Shown here piece after piece: positions 1-4,142 of a stretch of 6,067 nt of DNA. The DNA lies in the NCBI GenBank assembly GCA_021823045.1, contig JAKAPB010000060.1:1995-8061 (forward strand). Direction: 5' to 3'. The translations under genes and the position numbers were made by a program. Below the pieces are notes generated by a model. That model was given only the letters and a program-made list of their open reading frames with translations. It did not search any database and was not told the DNA's origin. Each line of letters starts with the position of its first letter. Position 1 is the first letter of the stretch. The stretch is from Actinomycetes bacterium (GTDB lineage: Bacteria > Actinomycetota > Acidimicrobiia > Acidimicrobiales > Acidimicrobiaceae).

Positions 1-125
1 ATGCAGCCAAGAACATACTTGCCGCAGGGCATGCGGTCAAAGGACGTGGAGGGACATCGCAAGCCAAACCCGACAGGGTGGAACACTGCGACCCAGTGAA
101 GCGTCAACCAGCCGAAGCAGCGTGA
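1..125 (+). CDS. tnpB: TnpB (RNA-guided nuclease of IS200/IS605 elements), C-terminal fragment
   Basis: This is the 3' end of a tnpB/orfB gene; in-frame codons start at base 3 and end with TGA at 123-125. The visible 40 residues begin AAKNILAAGHAVKGRGG and finish near DPVKRQPAEAA. The AAxNIL segment is the well-known stretch right after the third RuvC catalytic aspartate (usual form DxNAAxNIL), followed by the Gly-rich, basic tail of OrfB proteins. TnpB is the omega-RNA-guided DNA endonuclease related to Cas12; it cuts sites matching the guide next to a short TAM and helps retain the element. The catalytic Asp lies just left of the window, so activity cannot be checked. The gene is partial only because the window starts here; no frameshift is seen. 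It could also be a decayed copy. Confidence 0.82.
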   Translation, partial: AAKNILAAGHAVKGRGGTSQAKPDRVEHCDPVKRQPAEAA

Positions 126-188
126 GCTACCCAGGAAGCTCCGTCTTTCAGGGCGGGGAGGATGTCACAGAAGATGAATCCAACAGAC
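126..188 (+). ncRNA. 3' part of omega-RNA (reRNA): scaffold hairpin plus guide
   Basis: In IS200/IS605 elements the guide RNA of TnpB runs from inside the tnpB 3' end through the right end of the element into flanking DNA, where the last 15-20 nt act as the guide. The coordinates cover only the part outside tnpB. Seen here: the terminal hairpin at 139-158, the GGAGGATGTCAC end at 157-168, and flanking DNA from 169 (AGAAGATGAATCCAAC...) that would be the guide. Upstream, inside tnpB, two more short stems (69-78 and 84-98) probably belong to the scaffold. The 5' end of the RNA is unknown. Transcription is inferred from the family, not visible in the sequence. Confidence 0.6.
139..158 (+). repeat. 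Subterminal hairpin of the IS right end
   Basis: CTCCGTC (139-145) pairs with GGCGGGG (152-158) around the loop TTTCAG. Five pairs are Watson-Crick and two are G-T/G-U wobbles, so it folds well as RNA and acceptably as single-stranded DNA. It matches the usual CCCCGCC/GGCGGGG hairpin of IS605-type right ends. GAAG (135-138) lies directly 5' of the stem, where the guide tetranucleotide that recognises the cleavage site is found in IS608-like elements. The hairpin should serve both TnpA recognition and omega-RNA folding. Confidence 0.75.
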
Positions 189-414
189 CGCACAAAAGCG
201 TCGCATCGTCTGCTTCTAAGTAGCCACAGTCCCGTTGCTCTCCGTTTTTTCCTTAGGGTCCGGAGGATGGTGAAGGCTCGATGGCAACTGCACAAAGATC
301 TAGCAGTTAGAAGCCCCAAATTCACACACAGTCGGACTCGCTTCCGCTATCGCATTGCGCCCGTGAATGATACCATCTAATTAGGCCTTTTGACTGGATT
401 CGGAGTTATGACAA
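169..414. other. Flank of the IS element, no convincing gene
   Basis: This stretch separates the element from the crotonase gene. Two overlapping ORFs exist (162-380 on + and 104-325 on -), but both run across the IS hairpin, are rich in Arg/Ser, show no family motif and lack a well-spaced ribosome binding site, so I do not call them. A weak extended -10-like sequence, TG-A-TACCAT, ends at 376 and would place a transcript start about 30 nt before the crotonase, but no matching -35 hexamer is visible. A run of six T at 245-250 has no stem in front of it. Confidence 0.5.
402..405 (+). promoter_or_regulatory. Ribosome binding site deciding the GTG start at 415
   Basis: GGAG at 402-405 is followed by 9 nt and then GTG at 415. 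A nearer ATG at 408 is only 2 nt from GGAG and opens a different frame of 26 codons ending at 486-488. In the crotonase frame, TGA at 409-411 excludes any start further upstream, so GTG 415 is the first possible start. Confidence 0.65.
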
Positions 415-1221
415 GTGAGCAATTCTTCGGTGAGATCGAAAAAACAAGGGGCAATTACCGTCATCTCACTGTTTCGTCCAGAGACTAAAAATTCGGTAGA
501 TCGAGATGCAGCCGCCGAGCTTTCCCAAGCTTTCAGGGATTTTGAGGCAGACGACACCTCACCGGTCGCCGTTCTCTACGGCGAAGGCGGAACCTTCTGC
601 TCTGGCGCCGACCTCAAAGCCATAGGAAGTCCCCGGGTAAACAGGGTGGAACCAACGGGTGACGGCCCAATGGGACCAACGAGAATGCGCCTCTGTAAGC
701 CGACAATTGCCGCTATCACCGGTTATGCCGTGGCTGGTGGGCTGGAGCTCGCACTATGGTGCGACCTGCGAGTCATAGATAGGTCGGCGGTATTTGGTGT
801 CTTCTGTCGGCGCTGGGGGGTTCCACTAATCGATGGAGGGACAATCCGCCTACCCAGACTGATCGGCGAGTCAAGGGCGATGGACCTGATATTGACCGGA
901 AGGGAGGTGGGGGCCGAAGAGGCCCTTTCAATCGGCCTCGCCAACCGATTGGTCGAGACCGGAACTGTGCTACAGAAATCGATCGAACTCGCCGAGCAGA
1001 TTGCACAATTTCCTGAGGTGGCGATGAGAAATGATCGCTTGTCCACCCTAGAGCAGTCCGGGATGAAACTGGAAGATGCCATGTATAACGAATTCACCCA
1101 TGGCCTAGTCTCGCTGAGTGAAGGGGTAATCCTACCGATGATTCGCAAAGGGGATATTTTTCCTTCACCCGAGATCAACTCCGACCCCGGCCGGGAGGTC
1201 GGCTCTTCGGGTACCGGATAG
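415..1221 (+). CDS. Crotonase / enoyl-CoA hydratase family protein
   Basis: A 268-residue member of the crotonase superfamily, soluble and probably acting on acyl-CoA thioesters. Seen: the N-terminal RPETKNSV motif (21-28), the first oxyanion-hole segment SGADL (63-67), and the second in GYAVAGGLELA (103-113). In that segment E111 matches the first catalytic glutamate of mitochondrial enoyl-CoA hydratase. The second glutamate is not conserved: in FGVFCRRWGVP (127-137) its position is taken by C131 or a neighbouring Arg. This block is, from memory, typical of an actinobacterial subgroup annotated as EchA-like. Water addition by the usual two-Glu mechanism is therefore doubtful; isomerase, hydrolase or another crotonase reaction is possible. 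Length is normal. The last 15 or so residues are Gly/Ser/Pro-rich and look disordered. The gene starts with GTG behind GGAG and stands alone between the IS end and a 357-bp gap. Family call is firm, substrate unknown. Confidence 0.9.
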   Translation: MSNSSVRSKKQGAITVISLFRPETKNSVDRDAAAELSQAFRDFEADDTSPVAVLYGEGGTFCSGADLKAIGSPRVNRVEPTGDGPMGPTRMRLCKPTIAAITGYAVAGGLELALWCDLRVIDRSAVFGVFCRRWGVPLIDGGTIRLPRLIGESRAMDLILTGREVGAEEALSIGLANRLVETGTVLQKSIELAEQIAQFPEVAMRNDRLSTLEQSGMKLEDAMYNEFTHGLVSLSEGVILPMIRKGDIFPSPEINSDPGREVGSSGTG

Positions 1222-1276
1222 CCAAGCCCACTCCAACAAAAAGTAAAAGTCCATCAAACAAGCCAGAATCGGTGTT

Positions 1277-1292
1277 GGCCCAACTTTGGGCT
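1277..1292 (+). terminator. Possible weak terminator after the crotonase gene
   Basis: GCCCAA (1278-1283) pairs with TTGGGC (1286-1291), and a G-U pair at 1277/1292 can extend it. In RNA it would fold as GCCC-AACUUU-GGGC. It lies about 56 nt after the crotonase stop. No T-run follows, so it is at best a tail-less terminator of the kind proposed in actinobacteria; it could equally be a protein-binding dyad. Confidence 0.3.
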
Positions 1293-1373
1293 CTCAGAAG
1301 ACTAAATAGCGGCTTGAAGACCGGAGACGGCTCGTTTTTATCGAGATCCAAGCGACCGATAAGGCTGTTTAAA

Positions 1374-1408
1374 TGGCTACGCCAGCTATGCAAACCTGGC
1401 AGTAGCCA
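1374..1408 (+). repeat. Strong 12-bp bulged hairpin in the crotonase-pheA gap
   Basis: TGGCTAC (1374-1380) pairs with GTAGCCA (1402-1408), and GCCAG (1381-1385) pairs with CTGGC (1396-1400). That gives 12 Watson-Crick pairs interrupted only by a bulged A at 1401, with a 10-nt loop. It sits about 170 nt upstream of the pheA start and about 150 nt after the crotonase stop. No U-tract follows on the + strand, so a standard intrinsic terminator is not supported. Possible roles are a tail-less terminator, a structured pheA leader element or a small mobile-repeat relic. Confidence 0.55.
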
Positions 1409-1486
1409 GAAGCCGCCTAAATCGAGATGTCACTACGGCTGCCGCTTTCACTTGCCCTCTGGTTGCCAAACAATCCCCATTTGCAA

Positions 1487-1502
1487 TTCGCCTCTAGGCG
1501 AA
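1487..1502. promoter_or_regulatory. Perfect dyad upstream of pheA, possible operator
   Basis: TTCGCCT (1487-1493) and AGGCGAA (1496-1502) are exact inverted copies separated by CT. The 16-bp dyad has the size of a regulator binding site and lies 76 nt upstream of the pheA start. CGAAC at its right edge is repeated seven bases further on (1499-1503 and 1506-1510). No regulator can be named from the sequence. Confidence 0.35.
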
Positions 1503-1569
1503 CTTCGAACAAAGACGGAGGTCATTGCGGTCGTTACTATTGTAGGCCTAGGCAGATTAGAAGACAGTT

Positions 1570-1573
1570 GGAG
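1570..1573 (+). promoter_or_regulatory. Ribosome binding site supporting the TTG start of pheA
   Basis: GGAG at 1570-1573 is 5 nt from TTG at 1579. TAG at 1558-1560 closes the frame upstream. No ATG or GTG lies between that stop and the conserved GYLGPAGTF motif, so TTG 1579 is the only usual start available. Confidence 0.65.
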
Positions 1574-1578
1574 AGACC

Positions 1579-2511
1579 TTGGACGACCTGAAGGGTATCG
1601 GAGGCAGAGTCGGCTACTTAGGACCAGCGGGCACCTTCACCGAAGAGGCACTGCTGTCGCAAAATGACCTCAGTAAGATGTCGATCAACGCTATGACCTC
1701 GATAACCGAGGTCATCGAGGCGACGTCGTCGGGAGAGGTCGACTACGGATTCGTACCGATTGAAAACTCTATCGAGGGAACTGTGCTAGCGACGCTTGAC
1801 TCACTGCTTTTTGATGCAGACCTGCTGATCCAGAGGGAAGTATCCTTGGAGGTCCACCAGAACCTACTAACTACTCCTGGCACGGACATCTCGGAGATAA
1901 AGGAGGTCTACTCATACCCGGTGGCGACAGCCCAGGTTCGCTACTTTCTCCGGACTCACCTGCCCAAAGCCGAGATCAAGGCGAGTACTTCTACCGCTGA
2001 AGCCGCAAAGTACGTCGCAGCGTCCAAAGATCGGACTAAAGCGGCGATAGCCCCGATAGCCGCAGCAAAGGAATACGGCTTAGAGGCCCTCCGGTCAAGT
2101 ATCGAAGATCATCCAGGAAACGAGACCCGCTTTCTCCTCCTCCACCGACGAAACATACCAAAACCTACCGGCAACGATAAGACTACCGTCATCTGTTTCC
2201 AGGTCTCCGACCGGCCCGGATCCCTTCTTTCCATACTGGCTCAATTCTCAGCCCGGGGGATCAACCTGACCAAGCTCGACTCTCGCCCGACGAGAAGGCA
2301 GCTAGGGGAGTACTGCTTCATCATCGATCTGGAGGGTCACATCGCAGATAGTCTCGTCGCCGACTGCCTTCGCGAACTCAGGACGACCCTACCGGAACTC
2401 AAATTCCTCGGTTCATATCCGAGTTCGAGGAGTCCGAAAGCGTCGGATTCCAATAATTCATCCCAACGAAGTGCCCAGGATTGGGTCGATGAGCTAAGAG
2501 GGCGAATCTAG
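1579..2511 (+). CDS. pheA: Prephenate dehydratase (PheA), monofunctional with ACT domain
   Basis: This cytoplasmic enzyme decarboxylates and dehydrates prephenate to phenylpyruvate, the committed step of phenylalanine synthesis. The 310-residue product starts directly with the dehydratase domain and has no chorismate mutase part. Seen: YLGPAGTF (13-20), PIENSIEG (60-67), and NETRF (181-185), whose Thr-Arg-Phe is the catalytic TRF signature. The ACT domain (about 203-280) carries PGSL (213-216) and NLTKLDSRP (229-237), the usual Phe-sensing motifs with D for E in ESRP, a form I recall from actinobacteria. Allosteric feedback by phenylalanine is therefore expected. One oddity is YSYPVATAQ (111-119), where many family members have SHPQA. 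The last 30 residues are Ser-rich and probably flexible. Translation starts at TTG, which may lower expression. Chorismate mutase and other aromatic genes are not adjacent; a tRNA-Ser follows 25 nt downstream. Confidence 0.95.
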   Translation: MDDLKGIGGRVGYLGPAGTFTEEALLSQNDLSKMSINAMTSITEVIEATSSGEVDYGFVPIENSIEGTVLATLDSLLFDADLLIQREVSLEVHQNLLTTPGTDISEIKEVYSYPVATAQVRYFLRTHLPKAEIKASTSTAEAAKYVAASKDRTKAAIAPIAAAKEYGLEALRSSIEDHPGNETRFLLLHRRNIPKPTGNDKTTVICFQVSDRPGSLLSILAQFSARGINLTKLDSRPTRRQLGEYCFIIDLEGHIADSLVADCLRELRTTLPELKFLGSYPSSRSPKASDSNNSSQRSAQDWVDELRGRI

Positions 2512-2536
2512 AGACTAAGTTGATCAGAGTTAATTT

Positions 2537-2620
2537 GGAGGGATGGCAGAGCGGACGAATGCGAAGCACTTGAAATGCTTTGGGCCACAAGCCCCGTGGG
2601 TTCAAATCCCACTCCCTCCG
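2537..2620 (+). tRNA. tRNA-Ser (anticodon UGA)
   Basis: The cloverleaf can be traced by hand. The acceptor stem GGAGGGA (2537-2543) pairs fully with TCCCTCC (2613-2619), and G2620 is the discriminator base. The D arm begins GCAGAGCGG. The anticodon stem AAGCA (2564-2568)/TGCTT (2576-2580) encloses CTTGAAA, giving anticodon TGA at 2571-2573, which reads UCA and related serine codons. A long class II variable arm, GGGC-CACAA-GCCC (2582-2594), and discriminator G are serine hallmarks. The T arm is GTGGG-TTCAAAT-CCCAC (2596-2612). CCA is not encoded, so it must be added after transcription. The gene lies 25 nt after pheA with no clear promoter between them, so co-transcription with pheA is possible. 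I see no copy of its 3' end elsewhere in the window, hence no sign of tRNA-targeted integration here. Confidence 0.97.
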
Positions 2621-2652
2621 CTGGGACTAATCTAACTTGGTCCGTCACCTAC

Positions 2653-2690
2653 TTGGCAGCTCGTCGGTACTAGTCGAACAATTCTGCCAA
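2653..2690 (+). repeat. Inverted repeat after tRNA-Ser, possible terminator stem
   Basis: TTGGCAG (2653-2659) and CTGCCAA (2684-2690) are exact inverted copies separated by 24 nt; the loop can form a small extra TCG/CGA stem. The position, 33 nt after the tRNA, would suit transcript termination, but no T-run follows and the loop is long, so the terminator reading is weak. Confidence 0.3.
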
Positions 2691-2829
2691 CCGAGGCTTC
2701 TTAGAGTCGGTGCACTATTTCTAATTAGCCGACCCATCCCACTTCATCCGGCAAAATCCAGCGTTTAGGCCATCTAAAGTGCCAAATCTCGGTAAGTGAA
2801 TCTTAAATGAATCACCCGGTCACCAAAAG

Positions 2830-2860
2830 TTGCCCCCATATGGCTTGGCCGTGGTATCCT
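2830..2860 (+). promoter_or_regulatory. Probable promoter of the nuclease-ATPase operon
   Basis: An extended -10 element TGG-TATCCT (hexamer 2855-2860) is preceded by a -35-like TTGCCC (2830-2835) at a 19-nt spacing. The TG one base before the hexamer supports it. Transcription would start near 2867, giving a leader of about 25 nt before ATG 2892. Each hexamer matches consensus only partly, so this is a moderate call. Confidence 0.4.
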
Positions 2861-2866
2861 GCGGAA

Positions 2867-2878
2867 TGCTTCGAAGCA
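2867..2878. promoter_or_regulatory. Perfect 12-bp palindrome at the predicted transcription start
   Basis: TGCTTCGAAGCA is its own reverse complement across all 12 bases. It would begin at about +1 of the predicted transcript and end 13 nt before the start codon of the nuclease gene, an ideal place for a repressor. It does not match the actinobacterial SOS/LexA box (CGAAC-N4-GTTCG), so no regulator can be named. Confidence 0.4.
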
Positions 2879-2891
2879 AAGAGCCAAAATC

Positions 2892-4142
2892 ATGAAAATT
2901 CTTCACGCTGCGGACCTCCATATCGATAGCCCCTTACGCGGCTTGGCAAGTTATGAAGGGGCACCGGTCGACGAGATCCGAGGAGCCACCCGTCGGGCCG
3001 TCCAAAACCTAGTTGATGCCGCTGTATCTAATTCCGTTGACCTAGTAGTCATCGCTGGCGATATCTTCGATGGCGAGTGGAAGGATTACAGTACGGGGCT
3101 TTTCTGGGTAAAACAACTCGCTCGTCTGCGCGACGAAGAAATTCCGGTAGTGATCGTCGCCGGCAATCACGATGCCGGTAGCGAGATCACTAAACGACTC
3201 ACCTTGCCACCTAACGTCACCCGGCTCGCAAGCTCTTCGCCCCAGACTCGCCGTTTCGACGACCTCGATCTGGCGGTGATCGGCCAAAGCTACGCCAAGA
3301 AAATCGTAAACGACGACCTAGCGGCAAGGTTTCCCAAGCCTGACCACGGACTGTTCAATATCGGCCTCCTTCACACGAGCCTCGATGGTCGCCCGGGTCA
3401 CGCAACTTACGCGCCGACCTCAGTCGAAGTCCTAAGAGGCCTCGGCTATCAGTATTGGGCGCTTGGACATGTCCACCAAAGGGAGGTCGTCTCGCAGGAG
3501 CCATGGATCGTATTCCCCGGCAATCTTCAAGGTCGACACATTCGAGAGACCGGCCCTAAGGGGGCGTCTCTTGTCACCATTGAGCAAGGTGAGGTCGAGT
3601 CCGTCGAAGATCTAGAGCTCGACGTAGTCCGCTGGGCCAACTGTTTTATCGAGGTGAAGGACTCCCACACACTTGGCGAGGTATTGACTCAAGTCCAAAA
3701 AGGGCTTGAAATAGCGGTGGAAGCCGCCCAAGGGCGGCTCGTCGCAGCACGAATAAACCTGGTTGGCAGGTCCCCGATCCATAATGATCTTTGGAGAAGT
3801 TCTTTAGAGCTCGACATGGAGATACGTGCACTTGGTACGGCTAGCAACGATTTATGGATTGAGAAGGTGAAGCTCAATACAAGACGAACGACGGAGGTCG
3901 ACGGAGGCCTGATCGAAGCGATCAGAGCTAGAGCGAAGGGCATCCAGAATGATCCAGACGAGATGGCCCTCGTCGAATCGCTCTTTAGCGATCTTAGAAG
4001 TAAGTTACCATCAGAGCTAAGTGTAAGCGATCCGAACGACGCCTACAATTCAGCTCCAACTTCGAGCGACCAACTAAAGGCTTCCCTCGACTCTGCGGTG
4101 GACCTGATTGCGGCACTACTCAGCGAGACGGAGGGGCTATGA
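2892..4142 (+). CDS. yhaO: SbcD/YhaO-type DNA repair exonuclease (metallophosphoesterase)
   Basis: A 416-residue calcineurin-like phosphoesterase of the Mre11/SbcD superfamily, expected to be the nuclease subunit that trims DNA ends with the ATPase encoded next to it. All metal-binding motifs are visible: ADLH (7-10), GDIFD (56-60), GNHD (91-94), LLHT (159-162) and GHVH (192-195). They coordinate two metal ions, usually manganese in this family. Residues from about 250 onward form a less conserved cap/partner-binding region, and the acidic, Ser-rich C-terminus may be flexible. The opening KILHAADLHIDSPLRGL is closer to YhaO-type proteins than to classical SbcD. Length fits YhaO (about 400 residues). 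ATG 2892 follows AAAGAG (2878-2883) and places the first motif at the normal N-terminal position. Its stop overlaps the start of the next gene (ATGA), so the pair is co-translated. The YhaO-versus-SbcD assignment rests on similarity recalled, not on a search. Confidence 0.9.
   Translation: MKILHAADLHIDSPLRGLASYEGAPVDEIRGATRRAVQNLVDAAVSNSVDLVVIAGDIFDGEWKDYSTGLFWVKQLARLRDEEIPVVIVAGNHDAGSEITKRLTLPPNVTRLASSSPQTRRFDDLDLAVIGQSYAKKIVNDDLAARFPKPDHGLFNIGLLHTSLDGRPGHATYAPTSVEVLRGLGYQYWALGHVHQREVVSQEPWIVFPGNLQGRHIRETGPKGASLVTIEQGEVESVEDLELDVVRWANCFIEVKDSHTLGEVLTQVQKGLEIAVEAAQGRLVAARINLVGRSPIHNDLWRSSLELDMEIRALGTASNDLWIEKVKLNTRRTTEVDGGLIEAIRARAKGIQNDPDEMALVESLFSDLRSKLPSELSVSDPNDAYNSAPTSSDQLKASLDSAVDLIAALLSETEGL
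4130..4142 (+). promoter_or_regulatory. ATGA start-stop overlap with internal ribosome binding site
   Basis: GGAGGGG begins at 4130; its GGAGG core lies 4 nt before ATG at 4139. The stop TGA of the upstream gene (4140-4142) overlaps this ATG in the classic ATGA arrangement. This predicts translational coupling and a fixed ratio of nuclease to ATPase subunits. Confidence 0.8.

Larger units (their letters stand above)
1..168 (+). mobile_element. Right end of an IS200/IS605-family insertion sequence
   Basis: The window opens inside an IS200/IS605-type element and crosses its right boundary. Seen in the sequence: the C-terminal codons of a TnpB protein, then a subterminal imperfect hairpin (139-158), a GGAGGATG linker and a terminal TCAC (165-168). 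IS200/IS605 elements move as single-stranded DNA; the Y1 transposase TnpA recognises such hairpins and cuts after a short cleavage tetranucleotide, leaving no terminal inverted repeats or target duplication. The left end, any tnpA gene and most of tnpB lie outside the window, so autonomy cannot be judged. The exact boundary at 168 is inferred from similarity to ends of this family (TCAA or TCAC) and could be off by a base or two. Confidence 0.8.
1222..1578. other. Non-coding gap with three inverted repeats, upstream of pheA
   Basis: No gene is supported over these 357 bases. An ORF at 1272-1667 (+) runs 89 bases into pheA in another frame, has an Arg/Ser/Pro-rich product without motifs and is most likely chance; a minus-strand ORF at 1175-1393 overlaps the crotonase 3' end. 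What stands out are three dyads: 1277-1292, 1374-1408 and 1487-1502. A GCCTAGGC palindrome at 1546-1553 lies 25 nt before the pheA start. I see no T-box core (AGGGTGGNACCGCG), no Phe-rich leader peptide and no convincing paired -35/-10 boxes. Confidence 0.6.

Noticed and set aside
2..223. Second open frame at the left edge, 73 codons on +
   Set aside because: The frame starting at base 3 matches the TnpB C-terminus; this one gives a Ser-rich, motif-free product and runs through the hairpin.
162..380. ORF of 72 codons on the + strand (and an overlapping one at 104-325 on the - strand)
   Set aside because: Both cross the IS hairpin and boundary, have no recognisable motif, unusual Arg/Ser-rich composition and no well-spaced ribosome binding site.
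408..488. Short ORF starting at ATG 408 in front of the crotonase
   Set aside because: Only 2 nt separate GGAG from this ATG, and the 26-codon product lies in the wrong frame inside the crotonase gene. The GTG at 415 is better spaced.
1181..1202. GC-rich stem CCGACC/GGTCGG as terminator of the crotonase gene
   Set aside because: It lies within the coding region before the stop and no T-run follows; GC-rich codons explain it.
1222..1578. T-box riboswitch or Phe-rich leader peptide controlling pheA
   Set aside because: No T-box core sequence and no run of Phe codons behind a start codon could be found.
1272..1667. ORF of 131 codons between the crotonase and pheA
   Set aside because: It overlaps the start of pheA by 89 bases in another frame, has no family motif and contains the hairpins of the gap.
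2537..2620. tRNA-Ser as integration site of a genomic island
   Set aside because: No second copy of the tRNA 3' end and no integrase gene is present in the window.
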